Made by a program: the position numbers and the translations under genes. The notes under the pieces were generated by a model. It was given only the letters and a program-made list of their open reading frames with translations, searched no databases and was not told the DNA's origin. Shown here piece by piece: positions 26,910 through 36,188 of a stretch of 64,000 nt of DNA; position 1 is the first letter of the stretch; each line of letters starts with the position of its first letter. Source of the DNA: an uncultured Prevotellaceae bacterium (lineage in GTDB: Bacteria > Bacteroidota > Bacteroidia > Bacteroidales > Bacteroidaceae); assembly GCA_902789415.1 (NCBI GenBank), contig CADAOD010000001.1, forward strand, positions 1 through 64,000. The letters run 5' to 3'.

Positions 26910-28229
26910 ATGAGAAAAATTGTACTCTTGTTGCTTGCTGTAGCAATGGTTGCTACGGGGGCGGCAAAACAAAAAAAGAAACCTACTGTTGAGGTTTGGC
27001 CCGACCAGACCGTGATGGATGCATGGTTTAAGGATACTACTAAAGTAGATGTGGCTAAGTTGGGTAAACAGTACATGATTACCGACTATGGCGTGCGCCG
27101 TGATTCGGCTATCGTGCAGACCAAGGCTATTCAGGCAGTCATCGATCGTGCCGCCCAAGAGGGTGGTGGCGTGGTGGTAATCCCAGAGGGAACATTCCTT
27201 ACTGGCGCCTTGTTTTTTAAGCAGGGTACACACCTGCATGTAATTGGAAAGTTGAAGGGTTCGGATCGTATCATCGATTTCCCCTATATGACTACCCGTA
27301 TCGAGGGCGAGACATGTACCTACTTCTGTGCCCTTATCAATGCCGACGGACTGGATGGTTTTACCATCAGCGGTAAAGGTACTATCGATGGTAACGGACT
27401 GAACTACTGGCAGGAGTTCTGGATTCGTCGTAAGTGGAATCCACAGTGCACCAATAAAGATGCCCAGCGCCCACGCCTCACATACGTGTCGAACTCTAAG
27501 AACATCACTATTCAGGATGTGCATCTTATTAACTCGCCATTCTGGACTAACCACGTTTACAAGAGCAACCACGTACGCTATCTGAATTGCTACATCTATG
27601 CCCCCACCGAGAATATCTGGGCGCCCGATCCTACACGTGGTGCGCCATCGAGCGATGCTATTGATATCGATGCCTGCACCGATGTGCTTATCAACGGCTG
27701 CTATATGCACGTGAACGATGATGCCGTGGTGCTGAAAGGTGGTAAGGGTACTTGGGCCGATAAAGACGAGACCAACGGCGATTGCGAGCGCATACTGATT
27801 CAGAATTGTCACTATGGTAAGGTACATGGCTGCTTGACGTTTGGTTCGGAGTCGCTGCACGACCGTAACGTGATTCTGCGTAACTGCTATACCGAGCGTG
27901 CCGACCGTGTGCTGTGGTTGAAGTTACGCCCTGACACGCCACAGCACTACGAGTATGTGTTGGTTGAGAATATCACCGGTTATTGCAAGCGCTTCTTGTT
28001 TATCCACCCTTGGACACAGTTCTTTAAGCCCCAGCAGCGCGATGACATGCCGGTGAGCCGTTGCAACAACATTGTGATGCGCAATATCAAGGTGGATACC
28101 CCAACACCTTACGATGTAAAGACATCGGATAAGTACGAGTTGGTAGATTTTACTATCGATGGCAAACCATTGGCTTTTGCCAAGAACCCTATTTCGAAAG
28201 AGCAACTACAACAAATGATATATGAATAA
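26910..28229 (+). CDS. GH28-family glycosidase, probable rhamnogalacturonan galacturonohydrolase
   Basis: This 439-residue exported right-handed beta-helix enzyme of family GH28 hydrolyses alpha-galacturonosyl bonds in pectin. It has a signal peptide (about 1-19), a helix start (YGVRRDSAIVQTKAIQAVID and GGGVVVIPEGTFLTGAL), catalytic aspartates Asp249 in SSDAIDID and Asp270/Asp271 in VNDDAVVLKGG, and His306 in VHGCLTFGSES. The usual R-I-K motif of polygalacturonases is altered to WLKLR, which suggests a substrate other than plain homogalacturonan. It is the first gene of the second plus-strand operon and overlaps the rhaB start by 8 bases (28222-28229). An exo-acting enzyme on RG-I oligosaccharides is likely from context. 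Confidence 0.88.
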   Translation: MRKIVLLLLAVAMVATGAAKQKKKPTVEVWPDQTVMDAWFKDTTKVDVAKLGKQYMITDYGVRRDSAIVQTKAIQAVIDRAAQEGGGVVVIPEGTFLTGALFFKQGTHLHVIGKLKGSDRIIDFPYMTTRIEGETCTYFCALINADGLDGFTISGKGTIDGNGLNYWQEFWIRRKWNPQCTNKDAQRPRLTYVSNSKNITIQDVHLINSPFWTNHVYKSNHVRYLNCYIYAPTENIWAPDPTRGAPSSDAIDIDACTDVLINGCYMHVNDDAVVLKGGKGTWADKDETNGDCERILIQNCHYGKVHGCLTFGSESLHDRNVILRNCYTERADRVLWLKLRPDTPQHYEYVLVENITGYCKRFLFIHPWTQFFKPQQRDDMPVSRCNNIVMRNIKVDTPTPYDVKTSDKYELVDFTIDGKPLAFAKNPISKEQLQQMIYE

Positions 28230-29706
28230 TCAGAAATACTTTTTTTCGGTAGACTTAGGTGCTACCAGCGGCCGAACCATCATCGGTCGGATTAACGATA
28301 ATAAATTCGAACTGGAAGAGGTAACCCGCTTCCCCAATAATCTGATTGTGCAGGGCGGGCATTACTACTGGGATATCTATGCCCTGTATTTCGAAATCAT
28401 CAAGGGCTTGAAAGAGGTGGCACGCCGTGGATTGGATATCGTGAGCATCGGTATCGATACATGGGGTGTCGACTTTGTGTTTATCGGCGAGGATAACGCC
28501 ATCCTGCGCAATCCACGTGCCTATCGCGACCCAATCACCTTCGAGGCGATGGACGATTATTTGCAAAACGTGATCTCTAAGAAAGAGGTGTACGATGTAA
28601 CAGGTATCCAGTTTATGTTCTTTAACTCGCTGTTCCAACTTTACGCTATGCGTAAGGAGGATAACAGTGCGTTGAAACATGCCAAACAGATACTGTTTGT
28701 GCCCGATGCGCTGAGTTGGATGCTGACGGGCGAGGCTGTGTGCGAATATACCATCGCATCAACCTCGCAGTTACTCGACCCACGCACCAAGCAGCTCGAT
28801 GAGCGTTTGCTGGCATCGATTGGGCTCGAGCGCAGTAAGTTTGGTAAGATGGTGATGCCTGGTACCCAGATTGGTGTGCTGACCGAAGAGGTACAGCAGC
28901 TGACCGGACTGGGCGCTGTGCCCGTGATAGCTGTGGCTGGTCACGATACAGGTTCGGCTGTAGCCGCTGTGCCTGCCAAGAACGAGCAGTTTGCTTACCT
29001 GAGCAGTGGAACTTGGAGCTTGATGGGTATCGAAACCAAGGATGCTATCATTAACGACCTGAGTTACGAGCGCAACTTTACCAACGAGGGTGGCGTTGAA
29101 GGTACTACCCGTTTTCTGAAGAATATCTGTGGTATGTGGCTGTATGAGCGCTGCCGACTGGAGTGGCCTGAGGAGGTGCGTAAGTTGTCGCATCCCGAGC
29201 TGCAAGGTTCGGCCATGCAGGTTGAGCCATTCCGCTCAATTATTAGTCCCGACGACCAGCTGTTTGCATCGCCCAAATCAATGATTGGTGCTATCCAGCA
29301 GTATTGTCGTGATACCAATCAGCCTGTGCCCGAGACACCGGCCGAAATCTGCCGTTGTATCTTCGACTCGCTTGCCTTGCGCTATAAACAGGTGTTCCAA
29401 TGGCTGCAGGAATTTTCTCCTTTCAAACTCGAGGTGTTGCATGTGATTGGTGGTGGTAGCTTGAACAAGTACCTGAACCAGTTTACCGCCAATGCCACCG
29501 GTGCAACCGTACTGGCTGGTCCACAGGAGGGTACCGCTATCGGTAACATCATGTTGCAGGCTAAGGCTGCCGGATTGGTAAAAGATATCTGGGAGATGCG
29601 TCGTATCATCGCTAACAGTCTCGACCTGGTGAAGTATGAACCAGCAGATAAGGCTGCTTGGGATGAGGCTTACGAGAAATATTTGAGAATAACGAATAAT
29701 AAATAA
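28222..29706 (+). CDS. rhaB: L-rhamnulokinase
   Basis: This 494-residue cytoplasmic sugar kinase of the FGGY family phosphorylates L-rhamnulose to L-rhamnulose 1-phosphate with ATP. Landmarks: N-terminal phosphate loop VDLGATSGRTIIGRI; SIGIDTWGVDFVFI; YRDPITFEAM; VAGHDTGSAVAAVPA; LSSGTWSLMGIE; and the C-terminal adenosine motif VIGGGSLNKYLNQFTA. Length is usual for RhaB. Its ATG overlaps the end of the GH28 gene (ATGAATAA), pointing to translational coupling. The isomerase gene follows after 15 bases. Confidence 0.95.
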   Translation: MNNQKYFFSVDLGATSGRTIIGRINDNKFELEEVTRFPNNLIVQGGHYYWDIYALYFEIIKGLKEVARRGLDIVSIGIDTWGVDFVFIGEDNAILRNPRAYRDPITFEAMDDYLQNVISKKEVYDVTGIQFMFFNSLFQLYAMRKEDNSALKHAKQILFVPDALSWMLTGEAVCEYTIASTSQLLDPRTKQLDERLLASIGLERSKFGKMVMPGTQIGVLTEEVQQLTGLGAVPVIAVAGHDTGSAVAAVPAKNEQFAYLSSGTWSLMGIETKDAIINDLSYERNFTNEGGVEGTTRFLKNICGMWLYERCRLEWPEEVRKLSHPELQGSAMQVEPFRSIISPDDQLFASPKSMIGAIQQYCRDTNQPVPETPAEICRCIFDSLALRYKQVFQWLQEFSPFKLEVLHVIGGGSLNKYLNQFTANATGATVLAGPQEGTAIGNIMLQAKAAGLVKDIWEMRRIIANSLDLVKYEPADKAAWDEAYEKYLRITNNK

Positions 29707-29721
29707 AAAACAAACAGAATT

Positions 29722-31152
29722 ATGGCAAAACCATTAGTTGAAACTAAAGCAAAGGTAGGTGTATTCAGTATAGCCCTTCAGGCTTACCTGCCACAGTTCC
29801 CTCAGCTCGTTCCAGAGTTTGAGGCTCAGTATGAGGCATTCAAAAAAACACTGCCCGATACCATCGAGATTATCGATGGCGGTATGGTAACCACCAAGGA
29901 GCAGTCGATGGCAGCAGGTGATAAGTTCCGTGCAGCCGACGTTGATCTGGTTATCCTGCAGATGCTAACCTATTGTACATCTTATAATATGTTGCCTGCC
30001 GTTCGCGACCTCGACGTACCTGTAGTGATTGTGAACCTGCAGAAGAAGTTGGCTCCAGATTATGCCAAGACCGACATTCCCACATGGTTGGGCGAGCTTT
30101 ATGCCTGCGGTGCCATCGGTGAGATGGTGGCCGACCTGAATCGTGCCGGCAAGCGTTCGGCTGTGATTACAGGCGTGGTTGAAGGTGGCGACCCTGCTTG
30201 TCAGGCTGAGATCGAGGACTGGTGCCGTGCTGCTCAGGTACGTCGTCGTTTCCGCGATACCAACATCGCCCAGATTGGTCGTCCATATCCAGGTATGATG
30301 GACCTCTATATCGACGAGACCAACCTCTATCATCGTATGTTTGTTTATACCAAACAGTTCGATTGGGAGAAGATGTGGGCTATTGCCGACAATATTACCG
30401 ACGAGGCTGCTATCCGTGCCAAAGCTGAGGATATCCTGGCAACCTTCGATATCGAGGGTGGTGGCACTGTAGAAAAGGTATGGGATATGGCTAAATATGT
30501 AGTAGCTTTTGAGCAGTGGGTAAAGGACGAGAAACTGGGTATGATAGCCTCGCACTACGATGGCTTTGCGCAGGGCGTTGCCGGCAAACTCGACTCGATG
30601 CTGATTCCTGCTTTCTCAATGCTCATCAAACAGCATACCGCTTGTGCCGTTGAGGGTGACATGAAGGTGGCTATGGCCATGTCGATTCTGAAGACCATCT
30701 CTGGTACAGGAACTTTGGCTGAGATGTATTCAATCGACTTCCCCAAGGATATCTGTATCATCGGTCACTCTGGCTCTGGCGACTTTGATATCTCTCAGGC
30801 CAAGAAGCCTACCATGAAGATTGTGCCTGTGTTCCACGGCAAGGCTGGTGGTGGATACCTCACCCAGTTCTATCCTCCTACGGGTCCTGTAACCTATCTG
30901 GCTATTACACAGGACAAGAACGGTGTATTCAAGTTCGTGGTTGCTGAGGGTGTGAACGAGGATGGTGAGATCTTTACCTTCGGCGATACCAACATGCGCA
31001 CCAAGTTCTCGCTGAGCTGTCGCGAGTTCGTCAACAAGTGGAGCGAGGCCGGTCCTACCCACCACATGGCTGCTGCCGTAGGTCATCATATCGACACCAT
31101 CCTGAAGGTGGCTAAGATATTTAATATTGAGTGTGACGTAGTTTGTAGATAA
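29722..31152 (+). CDS. L-fucose/L-arabinose isomerase-family protein, candidate L-rhamnose isomerase
   Basis: This 476-residue cytoplasmic protein resembles the L-fucose/L-arabinose isomerase fold family, not the canonical RhaA family. Visible segments: KVGVFSIALQAYLPQFPQLVPEF at the start; VDLVILQMLTYCTSYNMLPAVRDLDVPVVIVNLQ; VVEGGDPACQAEIEDWCRAA; IGRPYPGMMDLYIDETNLY; CAVEGDMKVAMAMSILKTISGTGTLAEMY; VFHGKAGGGYLTQFYPPTGPVTYL; and GPTHHMAAAVGHH near the end. Glu, Asp and His residues in the last third are candidates for the metal site. It sits between rhaB and a sugar transporter in a complete rhamnose operon that lacks any other isomerase, so conversion of L-rhamnose to L-rhamnulose is the natural guess. 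This is inference; action on another sugar released from pectin is possible. Confidence 0.7.
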   Translation: MAKPLVETKAKVGVFSIALQAYLPQFPQLVPEFEAQYEAFKKTLPDTIEIIDGGMVTTKEQSMAAGDKFRAADVDLVILQMLTYCTSYNMLPAVRDLDVPVVIVNLQKKLAPDYAKTDIPTWLGELYACGAIGEMVADLNRAGKRSAVITGVVEGGDPACQAEIEDWCRAAQVRRRFRDTNIAQIGRPYPGMMDLYIDETNLYHRMFVYTKQFDWEKMWAIADNITDEAAIRAKAEDILATFDIEGGGTVEKVWDMAKYVVAFEQWVKDEKLGMIASHYDGFAQGVAGKLDSMLIPAFSMLIKQHTACAVEGDMKVAMAMSILKTISGTGTLAEMYSIDFPKDICIIGHSGSGDFDISQAKKPTMKIVPVFHGKAGGGYLTQFYPPTGPVTYLAITQDKNGVFKFVVAEGVNEDGEIFTFGDTNMRTKFSLSCREFVNKWSEAGPTHHMAAAVGHHIDTILKVAKIFNIECDVVCR

Positions 31153-31155
31153 GCT

Positions 31156-32487
31156 ATGGCTAAGTCAGGTTCTTTGAAGAGCACGCTGGCCGTGTCTCTT
31201 AATAACTATCTTGATGCAGGTGCCATCGTAGCTGGTGCCAGTGGCGTTACACTGTGGCAGAACTATCTCGGTTTGAGCGAGATGCACTTAGGTTGGCTAA
31301 ACGCACTCAGTGCCAATGCATTGGGTGCCGCCATCGGTGCTATCATTGGCGGTTTCCTGGCCGATAAGTTCGGTCGTAAGTTCATCTTTACCTACAACCT
31401 GCTGGTATATATGACGGGTGTGCTCATCATCATGCTCTCGATGAACTTCCCCATGTTGTTGGCAGGATTCCTGATTACTGGTATCTCGGTGGGTATTGGT
31501 GTACCTGCCTCGTGGACCTATATCTCTGAGAGTTCGGAGGTGAATAATCGTGGTCGTAACATCTGTATCTCGCAGATGTCGTGGGGCGTAGGTCCGATGT
31601 TTATCCTGTTGTTCGGTATGCTGTTCGCCCCTGGCGGCTATCTGTACGGTCCTGTTGAGGCTATCGCTCATGATATTATGGGTGCCGATGCCGCACAGGC
31701 TGCTGTCGAGGTGTTCTCATCGCGCGTGGTGTTTGCAACCCTGTTTGTGGTGGCTTTCATTGCCTGGAACCTGCAGCGCCAATTGGAGGAGAGTGCCGAG
31801 TTTACAGCCAATAAGGAGAAAGACCAGAGCAGCATTGTAGATAACATCAAACTGCTGTTTACCAATAAGATTGCGGTTAAGACAGTTGCTTTCCTGGCTG
31901 CCATCTATCTCACTTGGAACTTAGTGGCCAGCGTGATGGGCTTCTTCATGCCACACATCTACGAGACGGCTGGTGGACTGAGCAACGAGACTGCTAACAT
32001 GCTGAGCTGCATTAGTTGGGTGTTTGTAGTTGTTACAACCTTTATCATCTCGTTCTTTGTCGATAAGGTGGCTCACCGCTTCTTCTATGTGTTCGGCTTG
32101 GCAGCTGCACTCACTGCGTGGATACTGATTATTGGTGGTGGCGTATCAACCATCGCTGGTATCTGGGTGTTCACCATCTTGTGGGGTGTTAACAACGGTA
32201 GCTCGGTACAGGTGTTCTATGCCTTGTGGGGCTCTGAGTTGTTCCCTGCCAAGTTCCGTGCCGGTGCCCAGGGCTTGATGTTCTTCATCGTGCGTGGCTT
32301 GTCGGCAGTATGGGGACTGGTGTTCACCTTTATCTATGGCGACAACGGCGAGGGCTTTACCTTAGCAGCCTACTGTATGGTGGCTCTGCTGTTAGCCTCG
32401 CTCGTAGTAGGTTTGATTGGTATGCCTAACACTCGTGGTAAATCGCTCGATCAGATTACCAAGGAGCGTTATGGAGAGAATATTTAA
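31156..32487 (+). CDS. MFS sugar porter, probable L-rhamnose transporter
   Basis: This 443-residue inner-membrane protein has about 12 hydrophobic segments and belongs to the sugar-porter branch of the major facilitator superfamily. Seen: GGFLADKFGRKFIF between segments 2 and 3 (MFS motif A), GVPASWTYISESSEVNNRGRN (sugar-porter-like P-E-S motif with a following Arg), and in the second half YALWGSELFPAKFRAGAQGLMFFIVR. It begins 3 bases after the isomerase and is followed by rhaD. It is not the RhaT family of E. coli nor an ABC system. Proton-coupled uptake of L-rhamnose is inferred from its position. Confidence 0.85.
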   Translation: MAKSGSLKSTLAVSLNNYLDAGAIVAGASGVTLWQNYLGLSEMHLGWLNALSANALGAAIGAIIGGFLADKFGRKFIFTYNLLVYMTGVLIIMLSMNFPMLLAGFLITGISVGIGVPASWTYISESSEVNNRGRNICISQMSWGVGPMFILLFGMLFAPGGYLYGPVEAIAHDIMGADAAQAAVEVFSSRVVFATLFVVAFIAWNLQRQLEESAEFTANKEKDQSSIVDNIKLLFTNKIAVKTVAFLAAIYLTWNLVASVMGFFMPHIYETAGGLSNETANMLSCISWVFVVVTTFIISFFVDKVAHRFFYVFGLAAALTAWILIIGGGVSTIAGIWVFTILWGVNNGSSVQVFYALWGSELFPAKFRAGAQGLMFFIVRGLSAVWGLVFTFIYGDNGEGFTLAAYCMVALLLASLVVGLIGMPNTRGKSLDQITKERYGENI

Positions 32488-32510
32488 TTTAGAATTAAGA
32501 TTTTTGAAAT
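32485..32510. repeat. AATT heptad-like repeat between the sugar porter and rhaD
   Basis: Starting with the TAA stop at 32485-32487, the gap reads TAATTTAG-AATTAAG-ATTTTTG-AAAT up to the rhaD ATG at 32511. AATT occurs at 32486 and 32493, and a degenerate copy at 32500. The 7-base spacing and position at a stop codon match the repeats at 117, 2915 and 60301. Confidence 0.5.
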
Positions 32511-33332
32511 ATGAAAAGTATATTGGAAGGCCGCGAAGGTTTGAAAGCGGTTGTTGATCAGATAGCCGAGGTAACAGGCTATCTTTGGCAGAAAGGTTGG
32601 GCTGAGCGTAACGGTGGTAACATTACCGTGAACGTCACCGAGTATATGGACGATGCTTGCAAGCAGATGCCTGCCATCGCTCCTGTTAAGCAGATTGGTA
32701 TGGTACTGCCCCAGTTGAAAGGAAAGTATTTTTATTGCAAAGGTACTGGTAAGCGCATGCGCGACCTAGCTAAGCAGCCTATGCAGAATGGTAGTATCAT
32801 TCGCATCTGTGATGATTGCGCCAGCTATGAGATTATTGCCGATGAGCCTGTAGCACCCACATCGGAGTTGCCTACACACTTGGCTCTGCACAACTATCTG
32901 TTGGAGACTGGTTCGAGCTACAAAGCTACCCTGCATACGCACCCCATCGAACTGGTTGCTATGAGTCATATCCAGCGTTTCCTGAAGGGCGATGAGATGA
33001 CACGTGTACTGTGGTCGATGATTCCCGAGACACTGGCATTTGCACCACTTGGTATCGGTATTGTACCTTACGCTATGCCATCATCGGTAGCATTGGCCGA
33101 GGCCACACTCGAGCAGATAAAGACCCACGACGTGGTACTGTGGGAGAAGCATGGTACCGTAGCCGTTGGTACTGATATTATGGATGCCTTCGACCAGACC
33201 GACGTGCTCTGTAAGGCAGCCAACATCTATATGTGTGCCAAGTCAATGGGTTCAGAGCCCGATGGCATGACCGATGCACAGATGAAGGAAGTACAGGACG
33301 CATTCAACCTGCCCAAGAAGCGCCCCTGCTAA
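32511..33332 (+). CDS. rhaD: L-rhamnulose-1-phosphate aldolase
   Basis: This 273-residue cytoplasmic zinc-dependent class II aldolase splits L-rhamnulose 1-phosphate into dihydroxyacetone phosphate and L-lactaldehyde. Zinc ligands His142 and His144 (TLHTHPIEL) and His214 (LWEKHGTVAVG) are in place, with the likely catalytic Glu119 (TSELPTHLALH). These positions agree closely with the E. coli enzyme (117, 141, 143, 212). The N-terminal part has WAERNGGNITVNVT and KYFYCKGTGKRMRD, usual for RhaD. The TAA stop shares its last A with the ATG of the next gene (TAATG at 33330-33334), so the two are translationally coupled. Confidence 0.96.
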   Translation: MKSILEGREGLKAVVDQIAEVTGYLWQKGWAERNGGNITVNVTEYMDDACKQMPAIAPVKQIGMVLPQLKGKYFYCKGTGKRMRDLAKQPMQNGSIIRICDDCASYEIIADEPVAPTSELPTHLALHNYLLETGSSYKATLHTHPIELVAMSHIQRFLKGDEMTRVLWSMIPETLAFAPLGIGIVPYAMPSSVALAEATLEQIKTHDVVLWEKHGTVAVGTDIMDAFDQTDVLCKAANIYMCAKSMGSEPDGMTDAQMKEVQDAFNLPKKRPC

Positions 33333-36145
33333 TGAGTAAATTATTGGTAGCTATAGTCGGATTAGTGGGCATGGTCCCGCTATCCGCTATGTGCCAAACC
33401 CATGGCACCCCCGCTCCTCGCACCTTGCAATATCAGCCAGGTGCGGGGGGCGATTTTGTTTGTACAAATGGTAACAACCGCTATACCCGTGCCTTGTATG
33501 GTAGTCATTCCGATTGGCGCTTGGAAACCAGCGACCGGCCTATCTTTGCTGTAGTAAAGAAAGGCTATCATCGTAATATCCGACTGGTGGCCCAGGTGGA
33601 TGGTACCGACTATCCGCTTGAACAGGTCAGTCCTTGTACGGCCAGCTATGTGAATGGTCAGCGCATCTACAAGCTTACGGGCTGGGGAGGGGCGCAGCTA
33701 ACCATCCGTGTTGTCGCCTTGCCCGATAGCGAGACGGCCATTTGGCAGTTTGTTTCATCAGGACTGGAGGGGAGCGCTCGTATCAAGGCTTTGGTGTGCG
33801 AGATTGTTCAGCCTAAACTCAGCAGGAATGGCGATATAGGTGCCGATAAGCCTGGCGTGCTGGAACCCAAAGGCGAGGTGCTGCAAACCGCCGAAGTGGT
33901 GCTGGATGGCAACACCGCTTACATGCTGGTAGATGTGAACGTGATGAAACCGCTGGCGGCAGCTGATGGCGCCAAGCAGTTTGCCGCTGCCCAACGCTAT
34001 TACGAGCAGTTGGCCGATCGCATACAGTTTTCTACCCCCGATGCCTATATCAATACCTTAGGAGGCGCTCTTGTACTGGCTGCCGATGGTGATTGGGACG
34101 GACAAACGTGGTTGCATGGTTGCATTGGTTGGCGCATGCCGTTGGCTGGTTGGCGTGCTGGTTATTTAGGCGATGTGTTGGGTTGGCAAGATAGGGCAGT
34201 GAATCATTTCGATGCCTACGCCAAGAGTCAGGTAACCCATGTGCCTGCTACTATCTCGCATCCCTCACAAGATTCAACGTTAAACATGGCTCGTGCCGAG
34301 AAGCGTTGGGGCACGCAGATGTATAGCGATGGCTACATCTGTCGAAACCCTGAACGTAACGATCAGATGCACCATTACGATATGAACCTGAACTATATCG
34401 ACGAGCTGCTGTGGCACTTCCAATACGATGCCGATACCGCTTATATGCGAAAGATGTGGCCTGTACTCAAGTCGCATCTGGCATGGGAGAAACGCAACTA
34501 CGATGCCGATGGCGATCATCTTTACGATGCTTATTGCTGCATCTGGGCCAGCGATGCACTCTACTATAGTGGTGGTGCCGTTACTCATAGTTCGGCCTAC
34601 AACTATCGCGGTAACAAGTTGGCTGCCCGTATTGCTGAGTTGATTGGCGAGAATCCGCAACCCTATCGTGATGAGGCTGAGGCCATCCTGCAGGCCATGA
34701 ATCAGCGTTTATGGCTGCCTAAATCAGGTGTGTGGGCAGAATATCAGGATGCCATGGGCTTGAAACGCACCCACGATAATCCCGCCGTGTGGAGTATCTA
34801 CACCCCCATCGACTGTGGTGCCTGCACCCCTGAACAGGCTTATCAGGCTACCAGCTGGGTAACCCGTAAAATACCGCACATCCCCGTGGAGCAGTCGGGC
34901 TTGCAAACGATAGCCACCAGCAACTGGATGCCTTACAGCTGGAGCATTAATAATGTGGCTGCTGCCGAGGTAATGCACACGGCTTTGGCTTATTTTGAGG
35001 CTGGACGTGCCGAAGAGGGCTACCAGCTGATGAAGGCTAATATCCTGGATCAGATGTATTACGGACAGAGTCCTGCCAACTTCGGACAGATTAGTCATTA
35101 CGATGCGGCGCGAGGCGAGTGCTATCGCGACTTTGGCGATTGCATTGGTATCAGCAGTCGTACGCTGTTGCAGGGATTGTTTGGTATTATACCACAGGCG
35201 CTTGATGGCAAGTGTATCATCCGTCCAGGATTCCCTACCGAGTGGGATAGTGCCAGCGTAAAAACACCCTACTTGTCGTACAAGTACACACGTCAGAATG
35301 GCAAGGTTCGTGTTGAAATCACTCAGAACTTCCGTCAGCCTTTGCAAATCATCTTCCGTCAGAACTTAGGTGGCGGCGCGTACAAGGATATAGCTGGCTC
35401 AACGTCTAAAACTCAGGTTTTTGAATATGATATGGAGTTGAATCCCGTCAAGTTGGCAAAGTATTATAATGCGAACGTGAGCGATATCTTTAAGAACAAG
35501 TATGTTAGTCCGCGCCCACAAACCACCACTTTGCAAATACCTGTGCAGGGCATAGGCGAATGGTGTCATCCCAAGAAGACAGCCGAGATTAACGACTCTG
35601 TGTTCCGTACCAAAATCGTGAACGGTGTGTTTAACATGGCTGGCATTCCTTTCAGTACCCCGCAAAAGGGACAGAATATCATCTACACCAGTTTGTGGGA
35701 TAACTACCCCGATGCTGTTACCATCCCCTTGAAGGGTAAGGCCCAAAAGGCTTATCTGCTGATGGCTGGCTCTACCAACCACATGCAGAGTAGGATAGAC
35801 AATGGCTTGGTGGTTGTGGCCTATACCGATGGTACTACTGATACGTTGGCATTGCGAAACCCTGATAACTGGTGCCCCATCGAGCAGGATTACTATATTG
35901 ATGGTATGGCGTTCAACGCTCCGCAGCCTCGACCATATCGTGTCTGCTTCAGTACAGGTGATGTGAGTCGTAACTTGGGTAGCATCATCCAGTTGGGTGG
36001 CGATTACGGTCGCGATATCCCTGGCGGTGCAGGACAAATGTTAGAGATGCCGCTCAATGCGCAGAAACGTTTGAAATCGCTCACCATCCGCACGCTATCC
36101 AATGATGTGGTGATTGGATTGATGGCTGTAACACTTCAGCCCTGA
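33332..36145 (+). CDS. DUF4450-family exported protein, possible six-hairpin glycosidase
   Basis: This 937-residue exported protein has a signal peptide (about 1-22, MVPLSAMCQ). It contains an N-terminal beta-rich part (about 30-230, GAGGDFVCTNGNNRYTRALYG, as in DUF4450 proteins), a central helical part resembling an (alpha/alpha)6 barrel (about 260-640, TWLHGCIGWRMPLAGWRAGYLGDVLGW, HYDMNLNYIDELLWHFQYD, HSSAYNYRGNKLAARIAELIG) and a C-terminal beta region (to 937). Acidic residues around NYIDELLW and in CIWASDALYYSGG are candidate catalytic groups. The family has no established activity that I know. Its place at the end of the rhamnose operon makes a rhamnosidase or similar exo-enzyme on RG-I a good hypothesis. 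The ATG at 33332 is preferred over an in-frame upstream ATG at 33233 because it gives a signal peptide and overlaps the rhaD stop. Confidence 0.8.
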   Translation: MSKLLVAIVGLVGMVPLSAMCQTHGTPAPRTLQYQPGAGGDFVCTNGNNRYTRALYGSHSDWRLETSDRPIFAVVKKGYHRNIRLVAQVDGTDYPLEQVSPCTASYVNGQRIYKLTGWGGAQLTIRVVALPDSETAIWQFVSSGLEGSARIKALVCEIVQPKLSRNGDIGADKPGVLEPKGEVLQTAEVVLDGNTAYMLVDVNVMKPLAAADGAKQFAAAQRYYEQLADRIQFSTPDAYINTLGGALVLAADGDWDGQTWLHGCIGWRMPLAGWRAGYLGDVLGWQDRAVNHFDAYAKSQVTHVPATISHPSQDSTLNMARAEKRWGTQMYSDGYICRNPERNDQMHHYDMNLNYIDELLWHFQYDADTAYMRKMWPVLKSHLAWEKRNYDADGDHLYDAYCCIWASDALYYSGGAVTHSSAYNYRGNKLAARIAELIGENPQPYRDEAEAILQAMNQRLWLPKSGVWAEYQDAMGLKRTHDNPAVWSIYTPIDCGACTPEQAYQATSWVTRKIPHIPVEQSGLQTIATSNWMPYSWSINNVAAAEVMHTALAYFEAGRAEEGYQLMKANILDQMYYGQSPANFGQISHYDAARGECYRDFGDCIGISSRTLLQGLFGIIPQALDGKCIIRPGFPTEWDSASVKTPYLSYKYTRQNGKVRVEITQNFRQPLQIIFRQNLGGGAYKDIAGSTSKTQVFEYDMELNPVKLAKYYNANVSDIFKNKYVSPRPQTTTLQIPVQGIGEWCHPKKTAEINDSVFRTKIVNGVFNMAGIPFSTPQKGQNIIYTSLWDNYPDAVTIPLKGKAQKAYLLMAGSTNHMQSRIDNGLVVVAYTDGTTDTLALRNPDNWCPIEQDYYIDGMAFNAPQPRPYRVCFSTGDVSRNLGSIIQLGGDYGRDIPGGAGQMLEMPLNAQKRLKSLTIRTLSNDVVIGLMAVTLQP

Positions 36146-36188
36146 AAAGTAACTTTTTACTTAGCAATAAGTAACTTGTTTATAAACG

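Noticed and set aside
26856..27860. Minus-strand open frame of 334 codons across the GH28 gene
   Set aside because: Antisense to a GH28 with intact catalytic motifs; no recognisable domain.
33233..33331. Upstream in-frame ATG for the DUF4450 gene
   Set aside because: It lies within rhaD and adds 33 residues before a normal signal peptide; the TAATG overlap supports 33332.
33459..33468. TTTGTACAAA palindrome as an operator inside the DUF4450 gene
   Set aside because: It is inside coding sequence, far from any promoter, and is most simply a chance occurrence; it also warns against over-reading the intergenic copies.
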